The notes: generated by a model from the letters alone, not told the origin. DNA of 64,000 nucleotides from Streptacidiphilus fuscans (GCF_015690355.1 NZ_JADPRT010000008.1:14908-78907); one strand, 5' to 3'. Counted from the first letter of the stretch, positions 53,746 through 62,130 are shown. Made by a program: numbers and translations.

Positions 53746-54591
53746 ATGAACACTCGATCCGTCAGACACAGACTGGGCCTGGCCGCGACCCTGGCCGGGG
53801 CGCTGCTCTCACTGGCCCTCGCACCCACCGGCGTCGCGAACGCCGCCGCTCAGTCCCCCAGCACCGCCGGCACCGCCAAACTCCCGCGCGGCTCCGCCTA
53901 CATGGGCATCGGCGTGCGCGCGCACGGAGGCGGCGGCAGCGGGCACACCGCCCAACCGCTGGTGACGCAGACCGAGGGCGTCGACGTCTCTGCCTACCAG
54001 GGCGCGGTGGACTGGACGACGCTGTGGAACAGCGGGGTCCGCTGGGCCTACACCAAGGCCACCGAGGGGACCTACTACACCAACCCCGACTTCGCCCAGC
54101 AGTACAACGGCCCCTACGACGTCGGCATGATCCGCGCCGCCTACCACTTCGCGACCCCGGACACCACGACGGGCGCGGTCCAGGCGGACTACTTCGTCGA
54201 CCACGGCGGCGGCTGGTCGGCCGACGGCAAGACGCTGCCGGGGACGCTCGACATCGAGTGGGACCCGTACGGCGCGGCCTGCTACGGCCTGTCCCAGAGC
54301 GCGATGGTCAGCTGGATCTGGAGCTTCGTCGACGAGTACCTGAACCGCACGGGCCGGTACCCGGTGATCTACACCGCGACCTCGTGGTGGACGCAGTGCA
54401 CCGGCAACTACTCCGGCTTCGCCGCGAACGACCCGCTCTGGATCGCCGACTACAACGGCACGCCGGGCACCCTCCCGGCCGGGTGGGGCTACTACACGAT
54501 GTGGCAGTACACCGACTCCGGGCCCACCGTCGGCGACCACGACAAGTTCAACGGCGACATCACCCGCGTCCAGGCCCTGGCGCTGGGCTGA
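53746..54591 (+). CDS. secreted GH25 lysozyme
   Basis: 281 aa from ATG 53746. Signal peptide MNTRSVRHRLGLAATLAGALLSLALAPTGVANA-type (first about 33 residues, AxA cleavage likely). GH25 muramidase domain: EGVDVSAYQGAVDWTTLW near residue 78, YTKATEGTYYTNPDF, LDIEWDPYG with the catalytic acids near 165 and TMWQYTDSGPTVG near the end. It hydrolyses the glycan strands of peptidoglycan in competitors or during hyphal growth. The stop codon begins a 17-bp tandem repeat. Confidence 0.96.
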   Translation: MNTRSVRHRLGLAATLAGALLSLALAPTGVANAAAQSPSTAGTAKLPRGSAYMGIGVRAHGGGGSGHTAQPLVTQTEGVDVSAYQGAVDWTTLWNSGVRWAYTKATEGTYYTNPDFAQQYNGPYDVGMIRAAYHFATPDTTTGAVQADYFVDHGGGWSADGKTLPGTLDIEWDPYGAACYGLSQSAMVSWIWSFVDEYLNRTGRYPVIYTATSWWTQCTGNYSGFAANDPLWIADYNGTPGTLPAGWGYYTMWQYTDSGPTVGDHDKFNGDITRVQALALG

Positions 54592-54639
54592 GTCCGGCAC
54601 AGGGTTGAGTCCAGCACCGGGGTGAGTCCAGCACCGGGG
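54589..54639 (+). repeat. three 17-bp repeats beginning at a stop codon
   Basis: TGAGTCCGGCACAGGGT (54589-54605), TGAGTCCAGCACCGGGG (54606-54622) and the same again (54623-54639), with another TGA at 54640. The first TGA is the lysozyme stop. With a period of 17, the three TGA triplets occupy all three frames. Confidence 0.95.
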
Positions 54640-54695
54640 TGAGACCGCCCGTCGGGCCCGCGCCGACGTCTCGGCGCGGGCCCGGCTGCGACGCG

Positions 54696-55103
54696 CTACT
54701 TCTTGGCGGCCTGGATCCGGACGGTGTTGCCCGAGGGGTCGCGGAACGCGCAGTCGCGCGGGCCCCAGGGCTGGTCGACGGGCTCCTGCAGCACCTCCGC
54801 GCCCGAGGCCGCGACGCGGACGAAGGTCGCGTCGACGTCGTCGGCGCTGAAGACGGTCATCGGCAGGATGCCCTTGGTCAGCAGGTCCTGCAGGGCGTCG
54901 CCGTCGGCCTGGGAGCGGCCGGCGTGCGGCGTGGACAGGACGATCTCGGTCCCGGGCTCCGTCGGGCTGCCGAGGGTGACCCAGCGGAAGCCCCCGTTGG
55001 CGACGTCGTTGCGCAGGTCGAGGCCGAGCGCGTCGCGGTAGAAGGCGAGCGCCTCGTCGACGTCGGTGACGGTGATGTGGCAGTAGTGCAGTGCAATGGT
55101 CAT
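54696..55103 (-). CDS. VOC-family (glyoxalase-like) protein
   Basis: 135 aa from ATG 55103. Vicinal oxygen chelate fold: LHYCHITVTDVDEALAFYRDALGLDLRND at the N-terminus, and FRDPSGNTVRIQ at the C-terminus. VOC proteins include glyoxalases, dioxygenases and antibiotic-resistance proteins; the specific function cannot be read. Downstream of the AraC-type regulator and the small membrane protein on the same strand, so perhaps the target of that regulator. Confidence 0.92.
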   Translation of the reverse strand: MTIALHYCHITVTDVDEALAFYRDALGLDLRNDVANGGFRWVTLGSPTEPGTEIVLSTPHAGRSQADGDALQDLLTKGILPMTVFSADDVDATFVRVAASGAEVLQEPVDQPWGPRDCAFRDPSGNTVRIQAAKK

Positions 55104-55113
55104 GGCATTCACG

Positions 55114-55404
55114 CTAGGCCGGGGGCCACGCCCGCCACTTCTCGATTCCTGACTGTTCCGCCGACGCCGCCGAGGACACGGCCGGGGACACGGCCGACGA
55201 GGGTGAGACGCTCGGCGTCGGCGCAGGTCCGGAGGGGTGTGCACCGGCCCCTCCGGTCCCGTGGACGACCAGCCAGACGACGGCCGCGGCGGCGACCAGC
55301 ATCCCGCCCGCACCGGCCAGACGCGGGTCGAGCAAGGGGTTGCGCGGAGGCTCAGCCGCAGAGCTATTGCTTCCGTCCTTGCCCCCGCCGCCAGCACCGT
55401 CCAT
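55114..55404 (-). CDS. small membrane protein with disordered tail
   Basis: 96 aa. A Gly/Ser-rich N-terminus, one hydrophobic helix (GGMLVAAAAVVWLVVHG near residues 34-50), and a Pro/Ser-rich tail (APTPSVSPSSAVSPAVSSAA). No recognised family. It starts 9 bp after the AraC-type stop and ends 10 bp before the VOC start, so a three-gene operon is plausible, but low complexity limits confidence. Confidence 0.5.
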   Translation of the reverse strand: MDGAGGGGKDGSNSSAAEPPRNPLLDPRLAGAGGMLVAAAAVVWLVVHGTGGAGAHPSGPAPTPSVSPSSAVSPAVSSAASAEQSGIEKWRAWPPA

Positions 55405-55413
55405 GCGGTGAGG

Positions 55414-56232
55414 CTAGTGCCTGTGGCCGCGTGTGTAACGGGTCGGGGAGACGCCGACTGCGGCGGTGAAGTCGCGGGTGAGGTGGGCCTGGTCGGCGTA
55501 GCCGAGGTCGGCGGCGAGGGCGGCCCAATCGATGTCGGCGTCGCCGTCCGCCCGCTGCGCGGCCTCGTGCAGACGGGCGCGGCGGAGGGTCCACTTCGGC
55601 GACACCCCGACGTACTCGGCGAAGAGCCGCTGCAGCGTGCGTGGCGAGGTGTCGAAGCGGTCCGCCACCTGCTCGACCCGGAGCAGGGACCGGTCCCGGG
55701 TGATCTCGTCGACGACGGCCGCCGCGAGCGTCGCCTGCGGATCGGGGAGCGCGTCCCGGAAGGCCGGAACGGTCGGCAGGAAGTCCTCGACGAGGCGGAC
55801 CATCTCGTCCGTGTCGGCGCAGGCGAGCACGCGCGGGCCGAGGGCCTCGATCTCCGGGCCGAAGAAGCGCGACCCCGGGAGCACCTGGTCGACCAGGTCC
55901 TGCACCGGCCCATCGCTGAACGCCCGGAACCCGCCGGGCAGGAACCGGACCCCGTGGACCTGGCCCGCGCCCGTCAGCCGTCGCGTGTAGACGCCGCGGA
56001 TCACGCCGTAGACCAGCGGCCCCGACTCCTCGAAGACCAGATGGACGTTGGGGTGGGACAGCACCTTCGAGTCGTAGGGCGGCCGTCGGGTGACGTCCCA
56101 GCGGACGATCCAGTGGTACTCGACGTAGGGCGCGAGCCGCGGGCCCGGAGCCGCGGTCGTGACCGTGAACCGGCTCGCTCCCTGCTCGGGATGGAGCACT
56201 CCGCGCCGCCCACCGGTCTCCGCTGCCGCCAC
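55414..56232 (-). CDS. AraC-family transcriptional regulator
   Basis: 272 aa. An N-terminal DUF6597-like ligand domain (APYVEYHWIVRWDV, GVRFLPGGFRAF near residue 100) is followed by a C-terminal AraC HTH with DRFDTSPRTLQRLFAEYVGVSPKWTLRRARLHEA and LGYADQAHLTRDFTAAVGVSPTRY. This layout is common in streptomycetes next to VOC or DinB-type genes. The divergent DinB-like gene begins 72 bp away. Ligand unknown. Confidence 0.93.
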   Translation of the reverse strand: MAAAETGGRRGVLHPEQGASRFTVTTAAPGPRLAPYVEYHWIVRWDVTRRPPYDSKVLSHPNVHLVFEESGPLVYGVIRGVYTRRLTGAGQVHGVRFLPGGFRAFSDGPVQDLVDQVLPGSRFFGPEIEALGPRVLACADTDEMVRLVEDFLPTVPAFRDALPDPQATLAAAVVDEITRDRSLLRVEQVADRFDTSPRTLQRLFAEYVGVSPKWTLRRARLHEAAQRADGDADIDWAALAADLGYADQAHLTRDFTAAVGVSPTRYTRGHRH

Positions 56233-56304
56233 ATGACCGAGCTTAGGGCCCCGCTGTCGCGTTTCTTCAAGACAGCAGGGTCACAGGTTCCTAGATTCGT
56301 GTGC

Positions 56305-56889
56305 ATGGACGCGAATGACGCACAGCACACCATGCACCAGCACCTGACCAACGCGGCGGCGGAGACCGTCCGCGTCGTCCGTGGCATCGACCCCGAGCAG
56401 TTGGGCTCCCCCACCCCGAGCACGGAGTGGGACCTGCGCACCGTGGTGAACCACCTGACGCTGTGGACCGCGTACAACTTCGCACTGCGCGCCGAGGGCG
56501 GTCTGGTGCCGACGGAGTGGTACGAGCGGGACTTCACCGCCGAGCCGGGCTGGGCCGAGGACTACGCGACGCAGGTGGAGAAGGCGCTCCGGGCCTGGTC
56601 CGAACCGGCCGTCTGGGAGACGGAGATGAAGGTGGGCGAGGGCACGATGCCCGCGACGGCCATCGCGGGCATGATGCTGCTGGAGTACACCCTCCACGGC
56701 TGGGAGGCCGCCCGGGGCTCCGGCCAGCAGTACGTGCTGGACGACGCGACGGCAGCGGCCGTGCTGGCGCAGGTCGAGCAGTACGCACCGATGTTCCGTC
56801 AGTACGACGGCTTCGCCGAGGCGGTCCAGGTCGCGGACGACGCCCCGGCGTTCGACCGTGCCCTGGCCCTGTCGGGGCGGAGGCCGTAG
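56305..56889 (+). CDS. DinB-like TIGR03086-type metal-binding protein
   Basis: 194 aa from ATG 56305. Four-helix-bundle protein of the DinB/mycothiol-dependent maleylpyruvate-isomerase-like family: SPTPSTEWDLRTVVNHLTLWTAYNF (residues 35-60) and EYTLHGWEAAR near 135 supply likely metal-binding His residues. Some members use mycothiol or detoxify electrophiles. A TAGATT box ends 7 bp before the ATG without a ribosome site, so a leaderless message is likely. Ends 1 bp before the convergent kinase. Confidence 0.87.
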   Translation: MDANDAQHTMHQHLTNAAAETVRVVRGIDPEQLGSPTPSTEWDLRTVVNHLTLWTAYNFALRAEGGLVPTEWYERDFTAEPGWAEDYATQVEKALRAWSEPAVWETEMKVGEGTMPATAIAGMMLLEYTLHGWEAARGSGQQYVLDDATAAAVLAQVEQYAPMFRQYDGFAEAVQVADDAPAFDRALALSGRRP

Positions 56890-59040
56890 TCAGGGTGCGC
56901 AGGGCGTGCTGCTCCGGAGTGCGGGCCAGGTCTGTGATCCGACTCCGCCATCGGCGCTGAGGCCCATGCAACGCTGGAAGTCTTCAACCGCGTTGGTGGT
57001 GTCTGGCCCGAACTGACCATCCATCTGGCCGGGGCCGAGCTGGGCTCCGTAGCCGCGGTAGTAGAGCAGGCACTGCACCTCCTTCGTCCGATCCGTCTCG
57101 TTGGTCAGATGGGTATCGGTCTCTGCGTCGCCGGAGTAGTAGTTGCAGTTCTGATCCCAGACCGGCGTCGCAGGCGGCGGGGTGTTACCACCGGAGGTAC
57201 TACCGCCGGTGGTACCCCCGCCGCCCGAGGTCCCACCGGTCGTAGAACCGCCGGTCGTCCCACCGGTCGAGGTGGTACCACCGCTGGTTCCGCCGCCAGT
57301 TGTAGATCCACCGGTCGTCTTGCCGCCGGAGGCTCCACCACCATTGCTGCTCCCACCGGAGTTCCCGCCCGACGTCCCCGACGCGGTGGACCCGCTCGAA
57401 CTCGGGTGCGTGGCCGACGGAGAGCCAGGCGCGGACGCCGAGCCGGAGGGTGAGCCGCTCGGTGAGGCGGAGGTGGAGGCGGTGTCGCCGCTCGGGCTGC
57501 CGCTCGGCGTGCCGCCGCCGGTGGTGACGGACGCGACAGGGTGGTTGCCGGGGCTGCCGCCGGTCAGCGCTATCGCCGTACCGGTCAGCGCGCCCACGAC
57601 GAGCACGGCGGCGACGGCCAGCAGCACGCCGCGTCGCTTGCTGGTGCGGTTCCGCTGCTCCTGCTGCGGTGCGCCGTCGGGCGAGACGTTCACGTAGGCC
57701 GGCAGCACCGGCGCGGGGCCCTGCCCCGGCATCCCGCCCTGACCGGGGTAGCCGCCCTGGCCCGGGAAACTCCCCTGCCCGGGAAAGCTGCCCTGCCCGG
57801 GGAAGCTCCCCTGCCCCGGATAGCCCGGCTGCGACGGGTAACCGGCAGCAGTCGGCGGGTAGTTGTCCACGACGGGGACCGTCGGCGGGGTGCCCTGCAC
57901 CGGGGCCTGGGCGGTCGGCGGGGTGGGCTGGCCGAAGTGCGGGGGCGTGTGCTGCCCCGACTGCTGCTGCATGGGCGGCATGCCGGGCGCGCCGCCCGCC
58001 GCAGGGCCGCGACCGCCGAGCAGCATGGTGCCCTCCGGCGGCGCGGCCGGGAGCGGCAGCTGCTGCGCGGCGATGGCCACCTCGACGCGGGTCATGATCG
58101 CGCCGCTGAGCTCGGCCGACCAGGGCGCGGCCACCTGCCGCGAAACCGCGCGCTCGACGACGGCCTCGGCCGACGGGCGGCCGTCGGGGGTCTTGCTCAG
58201 GCAGGAGCGGACCAGGTCGGCCAACTCGTGGTCGATCTCCTCCAGTTGACCGAGGATCTCCTCCTTCGGCTCCTCGAAGGCGACCCGGTGCAACACGTCC
58301 ACGGTCGTGCCGTCGCCGAACGGGCCGTGCCCGGTGACCGCGAAGGCGAGCACGGAGCCGAGCGCGAAGATGTCCGAGGAGGTGGCGACCGACTGGCCGC
58401 GCACCTGCTCCGGCGACATGTACGCGGGCGTGCCGACCTGCTGGCCGGTGGTGGTGATGGAGCTGGTGTCGGCGGCCTGCGAGATGCCGAAGTCGATGAC
58501 CCGGCAACCGGCCGGTCCCAGAATGACGTTGGACGGCTTGATGTCGCGGTGGACCACGCCGACGCGCTCCATCGCGGAGAGCGCCTGAGCCAGCTCGAGG
58601 GCGACCCGCCAGGCCGCCGTGGAGCTGAGCGGACCGAAGCCGACGACGGCCTCGGAGAGGCTCGGGCCGGGGATGTACTCGGTGGCCATCCAGAGCAGGT
58701 CGCCGTCGTAGCCGCTGCCGAGCAGCACGGCCGCCTGCTCGCCGCGCACCCGCGCCAGCGCGGCGGACTCGCGCTCGAAGCGCTTGCGGAAGCCGGCGTC
58801 CTCGGCGTACTCGGGCCGGATCACCTTGACCGCGGCCAGACCTGCCGATCCGTCAGTCGGGCGGCCCAGGTAGATGCGCCCCATCCCGCCGCCGCCCAGC
58901 ACCGCGAGCACGGAGTACGGGCCGACCCGGCGCGGGTCCATCGCCCGCAGCGGGGACGCGCCGACGCGGTCGAGCCCGGTCGTGCCGAAGAGTCGGGGGT
59001 CGGCGAACACGTCCGGCGACATGTTGTTCGGCTCGGTCAT
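56890..59040 (-). CDS. Ser/Thr protein kinase with extracellular peptidoglycan-binding domain
   Basis: 716 aa from GTG or ATG 59040. PASTA-less Hanks-type kinase: ATP-loop VLGGGGMGRIYLGR (near residue 50), invariant Lys in LAAVKVIRP, catalytic HRDIKPSNVIL (near 165) and DFGIS. A Pro/Gly/Gln-rich linker with FPGQGS repeats (near 410-445) precedes a membrane helix (GVLLAVAAVLVVGALTGTAIAL near 470), then a Ser/Gly/Thr-rich stalk and a C-terminal PG_binding_1 domain with Cys residues. This couples cell-wall binding to a cytoplasmic kinase. Confidence 0.95.
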   Translation of the reverse strand: MTEPNNMSPDVFADPRLFGTTGLDRVGASPLRAMDPRRVGPYSVLAVLGGGGMGRIYLGRPTDGSAGLAAVKVIRPEYAEDAGFRKRFERESAALARVRGEQAAVLLGSGYDGDLLWMATEYIPGPSLSEAVVGFGPLSSTAAWRVALELAQALSAMERVGVVHRDIKPSNVILGPAGCRVIDFGISQAADTSSITTTGQQVGTPAYMSPEQVRGQSVATSSDIFALGSVLAFAVTGHGPFGDGTTVDVLHRVAFEEPKEEILGQLEEIDHELADLVRSCLSKTPDGRPSAEAVVERAVSRQVAAPWSAELSGAIMTRVEVAIAAQQLPLPAAPPEGTMLLGGRGPAAGGAPGMPPMQQQSGQHTPPHFGQPTPPTAQAPVQGTPPTVPVVDNYPPTAAGYPSQPGYPGQGSFPGQGSFPGQGSFPGQGGYPGQGGMPGQGPAPVLPAYVNVSPDGAPQQEQRNRTSKRRGVLLAVAAVLVVGALTGTAIALTGGSPGNHPVASVTTGGGTPSGSPSGDTASTSASPSGSPSGSASAPGSPSATHPSSSGSTASGTSGGNSGGSSNGGGASGGKTTGGSTTGGGTSGGTTSTGGTTGGSTTGGTSGGGGTTGGSTSGGNTPPPATPVWDQNCNYYSGDAETDTHLTNETDRTKEVQCLLYYRGYGAQLGPGQMDGQFGPDTTNAVEDFQRCMGLSADGGVGSQTWPALRSSTPCAP

Positions 59041-59128
59041 AGCGGCAGGCCCCCGGGACAGTCATACAAGAATACGGTCGCTCAAGCAGGGGGGAGATTA
59101 CCGCAACCGGGCAAATGATCGGACAAAC

Positions 59129-59165
59129 GTGAGACCCCCGCACAACTTCCGTGCGGGGGTCTCAC
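59129..59165 (-). terminator. perfect 15-bp hairpin downstream of lepA
   Basis: Arms GTGAGACCCCCGCAC (59129-59143) and GTGCGGGGGTCTCAC (59151-59165), loop AACTTCC. It lies 26 bp downstream of the lepA stop and 88 bp before the kinase. A short GTTTGT follows on the minus strand. Strong candidate terminator. Confidence 0.9.
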
Positions 59166-59191
59166 CAAGGGTTCGGCCCGAACCCTCAGGG

Positions 59192-61066
59192 CTACTTCTT
59201 CTTCTCGACGGCGGCAGCGCTGTCGTCGGTGGACAGCGCGGCGATGAAGGCCTCCTGCGGGACCTCCACGCGGCCGACCATCTTCATACGCTTCTTGCCT
59301 TCCTTCTGCTTCTCCAGCAGCTTCCGCTTACGGGAGATGTCACCGCCGTAGCACTTGGCGAGGACGTCCTTGCGCATGGCGCGGACGGTCTCACGGGCGA
59401 TGACGCGCGAGCCGATGGCGGCCTGGATCGGCACCTCGAACTGCTGACGCGGGATCAGCTTCTGCAGCTTGCCGGCCATCATCACGCCGTAGCTGTACGC
59501 CTTGTCGCGGTGGACGATCGCGGAGAACGCGTCGACCTGCTCGCCCTGGAGGAGGATGTCCACGCGGACCAGGTTGGCGCTCTGCTCGCCGATGGGCTCG
59601 TAGTCCAGCGAGGCGTAACCTCGGGTCTTGGACTTCAGCTGGTCGAAGAAGTCGAAGACGATCTCCGCGAGCGGCAGGTTGTAGCGGATCTCGACGCGGT
59701 CCTCGGAGAGGTAGTCCATGCCCTGGAGCACACCGCGCCGGGCCTGGCAGAGCTCCATGATGGCGCCGACGAACTCGTTGGGCGCGAGGATCGTGCCGCG
59801 CACGATCGGCTCGTGGACCTCGGCGATCTTGCCGCTGGGAAACTCGCTCGGGTTGGTGACCGTGTGCTCGGAGCCGTCCTCCATGACGACCCGGTAGACC
59901 ACGTTCGGGGCGGTGGAGATCAGGTCGAGGTTGAACTCGCGCTCCAGGCGCTCCCGGATGATCTCCAGGTGGAGCAGGCCGAGGAAGCCGCAGCGGTAGC
60001 CGAAGCCGAGCGCCACCGAGGTCTCCGGCTCGTAGACGAGAGCGGCGTCGTTGAGGCGCAGCTTGTCGAGGGCGTCGCGCAGCAGCGGGTAGTCCGAGCC
60101 GTCCAGCGGGTAGAGGCCCGAGAAGACCATCGGCTTCGGGTCCTTGTAGCCGCCGAGCGCCTCGGTGGCGCCCTTGTGCATCGAGGTGATGGTGTCACCG
60201 ACGCGTGACTGGCGGACGTCCTTCACGCCGGTGATCAGGTAGCCCACCTCGCCGACGCCGAGACCCTGGGACGGGATCGGCTCGGGCGAGATGACGCCGA
60301 TCTCCAGCAGCTCGTGCGTCGCGCCGGTCGACATCATCTGGATGCGCTCGCGCTTGTTGAGCTGGCCGTCGACCACACGGACGTAGGTGACCACGCCGCG
60401 GTACGCGTCGTAGACCGAGTCGAAGATCATCGCGCGGGCGGGGGCGTCCTTGACGCCGACCGGGGCCGGGATCTTCTCCACGACCGCGTCCAGGATGTCC
60501 TCGACGCCCAGACCGGTCTTGGCACTGGCCCGCAGCACGTCGGTCGGCTCGCAGCCGATGATGTGGGCGATCTCGTCCGCGTACTTCTCCGGCTGGGCGG
60601 CCGGGAGGTCGATCTTGTTCAGCACCGGGATGATGGTGAGGTCGTTCTCCAGCGCCAGGTAGAGGTTGGCGAGGGTCTGCGCCTCGATGCCCTGCGCGGC
60701 GTCGACCACGAGGAGGGTGCCCTCGCAGGCCGCCAGCGAGCGGGAGACCTCGTAGGTGAAGTCGACGTGACCCGGCGTGTCGATCATGTTGAGGATGTGC
60801 GTGGTCCCGGCGTCGGCACCCGTGCGCGGGGCCCAGGGAAGCCGGACCGCCTGCGACTTGATGGTGATGCCGCGCTCACGCTCGATGTCCATCCGGTCCA
60901 GGTACTGCGCCCGCATCTGGCGCGGGTCGACCACGCCGGTGATCTGCAGCATCCGGTCGGCAAGGGTCGACTTGCCGTGGTCGATGTGGGCGATGATGCA
61001 GAAGTTGCGGATCAGCGCCGGATCGGTGTTGCTCGGCTGCGGAACGTTGGACGGAATGGCGGACAC
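59192..61066 (-). CDS. lepA: elongation factor 4 (LepA)
   Basis: 624 aa from GTG 61066, giving the streptomycete-type start before FCIIAHIDHGKSTLADR. Translational GTPase that promotes back-translocation under ionic stress. G1 AHIDHGKST (near residue 25), G2 RGITIKSQAVRL, G3 DTPGHVDF, G4 NKIDL, then EF-G-like domains III and V and the LepA-specific C-terminal domain (GKLQKLIPRQQFEVPIQAAIGS). Longer upstream frame rejected. Separated from the divergent ABM gene by 101 bp. Confidence 0.97.
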   Translation of the reverse strand: MSAIPSNVPQPSNTDPALIRNFCIIAHIDHGKSTLADRMLQITGVVDPRQMRAQYLDRMDIERERGITIKSQAVRLPWAPRTGADAGTTHILNMIDTPGHVDFTYEVSRSLAACEGTLLVVDAAQGIEAQTLANLYLALENDLTIIPVLNKIDLPAAQPEKYADEIAHIIGCEPTDVLRASAKTGLGVEDILDAVVEKIPAPVGVKDAPARAMIFDSVYDAYRGVVTYVRVVDGQLNKRERIQMMSTGATHELLEIGVISPEPIPSQGLGVGEVGYLITGVKDVRQSRVGDTITSMHKGATEALGGYKDPKPMVFSGLYPLDGSDYPLLRDALDKLRLNDAALVYEPETSVALGFGYRCGFLGLLHLEIIRERLEREFNLDLISTAPNVVYRVVMEDGSEHTVTNPSEFPSGKIAEVHEPIVRGTILAPNEFVGAIMELCQARRGVLQGMDYLSEDRVEIRYNLPLAEIVFDFFDQLKSKTRGYASLDYEPIGEQSANLVRVDILLQGEQVDAFSAIVHRDKAYSYGVMMAGKLQKLIPRQQFEVPIQAAIGSRVIARETVRAMRKDVLAKCYGGDISRKRKLLEKQKEGKKRMKMVGRVEVPQEAFIAALSTDDSAAAVEKKK

Positions 61067-61167
61067 TAAGGATCCAGTTCTTCTGATCGGCCGGGACAGG
61101 AGCTCTTCGTTCTTCGTTTTTCCCACCCATCGTCCCATGGCGCGACCGTGCGGCAGAATCCTGGGCC

Positions 61168-61467
61168 ATGATCATGGAATCCGCACTGCTCGACGTCCGC
61201 CCCGGCCAGGAGGACGCGTTCCTCGCCTCGTTCGCCGAGGCCCGGCCGCTCATCGCGGTACAGCCCGGATTCCGGTCCCTGGAGCTGCGCCGCTGCGTGG
61301 ACGAGGGGCGGGAGTCGCGCTTCCTGCTGCTGGTGGAGTGGGAGCGGCTGGAGGATCACACGGAGGGATTCCGCCGGTCGGCCGAGTACGAGCGGTGGCG
61401 TGCGCTGCTGCACCCCTACTACGACCCTTTCCCGCTGGTCGAGCACTTCGGCGAGTCGCTCGTCTGA
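61168..61467 (+). CDS. antibiotic biosynthesis monooxygenase domain protein
   Basis: 99 aa. ABM fold ferredoxin-like dimer: MIMESALLDVRPGQEDAFLASFAEARPLIAVQPGFRSLELRR, with the conserved LLVEWERLEDHTEGFR and C-terminal HPYYDPFPLVEHF. Small ABM proteins include quinone-forming monooxygenases and heme-degrading enzymes. Alone here, with no biosynthetic neighbours, so function is open. The stop codon begins an 11-bp repeat. Confidence 0.88.
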   Translation: MIMESALLDVRPGQEDAFLASFAEARPLIAVQPGFRSLELRRCVDEGRESRFLLLVEWERLEDHTEGFRRSAEYERWRALLHPYYDPFPLVEHFGESLV

Positions 61468-61508
61468 GCGAGCTCTGGGCGAGTACTGGGCGAGTACTGA
61501 GCGGGTTT
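61465..61508 (+). repeat. four 11-bp repeats beginning at a stop codon
   Basis: TGAGCGAGCTC (61465), TGGGCGAGTAC (61476), TGGGCGAGTAC (61487) and TGAGCGGGTTT (61498). The first TGA is the stop codon of the ABM gene. Two of the later units have TGG. Confidence 0.9.
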
Positions 61509-61530
61509 CGGAGGGCATGAGCAGCGCTGG

Positions 61531-61536
61531 TATAGT
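61531..61536 (+). promoter_or_regulatory. rpsT -10 box candidate
   Basis: TATAGT, 91 bp upstream of the rpsT GTG (61627). A weak TTCGGA lies 18 bp upstream. This is consistent with a HrdB-type promoter with a roughly 80-nt leader. Confidence 0.5.
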
Positions 61537-61626
61537 TGGCCACCGTGTCTGTGCTGTGCCATGCCCTCTAACCTGGCCCGGCCCGGACACAGTCCCAGAA
61601 GAATCAACTCAGACTGAGGCTCATTC

Positions 61627-61893
61627 GTGGCGAACATCAAGTCCCAGATCAAGCGCATCAAGACCAACGAGAAGGCTCGTCAGCGCAACAAGGCTGTCAA
61701 GTCCTCGCTGAAGACCGCCATCCGCAAGACCCGTGAGGCTGTGGAGGCCGGCGACTTCGCGAAGGCCGACGAGCTGGCCCGTGTCGCGTCCCGTGAGCTG
61801 GACAAGGCCGTCAGCAAGGGCGTCATCCACAAGAACCAGGCCGCGAACAAGAAGTCCGCGCTGGCCACCAAGGTTGACGCGCTCAAGGCCTGA
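61627..61893 (+). CDS. rpsT: 30S ribosomal protein S20
   Basis: 88 aa from GTG 61627. Binds 16S rRNA near its 5' domain early in 30S assembly. The sequence is highly basic (ANIKSQIKRIKTNEKARQRNKAVKSS at the start; QAANKKSALATKVDALKA at the end), matching bS20 over its full length. Transcribed alone with a TATAGT box upstream and a very strong hairpin after the gene. Confidence 0.98.
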   Translation: MANIKSQIKRIKTNEKARQRNKAVKSSLKTAIRKTREAVEAGDFAKADELARVASRELDKAVSKGVIHKNQAANKKSALATKVDALKA

Positions 61894-61960
61894 GCTCCTT
61901 GATCCACCGCCCGACCGGACCGCGTTCCCTCTCAAACGCGCCGGACGGGCCGCACAACCA

Positions 61961-62063
61961 GCAGCCCACGCGGCCTGCGTTCGCCACGCGGGTGGGCTGC
62001 AGTAGCTGAAGCTGACGGAAGGGCCCCGTGATCCACTCGGATCACGGGGCCCTTCTGGTTTTT
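61961..62063 (+). terminator. tandem terminators of rpsT, second bidirectional
   Basis: First, GCAGCCCAC... paired with GTGGGCTGC (61961-62000) with bulges. Second, a perfect 17-bp stem GAAGGGCCCCGTGATCC (62018-62034) / GGATCACGGGGCCCTTC (62039-62055), loop ACTC, then TGGTTTTT. The second also serves holA on the opposite strand. Confidence 0.95.
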
Positions 62064-62072
62064 CGCTCTGGG

Positions 62073-62114
62073 TTTCCGCTCCGCGTTTGGTTTTCCGCTC
62101 CGCGTGCTCCGCGT
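62073..62114 (-). repeat. 19-bp-period repeats between rpsT terminator and holA
   Basis: TTTCCGCTCCGCGT at 62073-62086 and 62092-62105, then a shorter GCTCCGCGTT at 62106. The array lies just downstream of the holA stop (62131) in minus-strand orientation. Confidence 0.85.
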
Positions 62115-62130
62115 TCCCCCGGGCGTCCCG

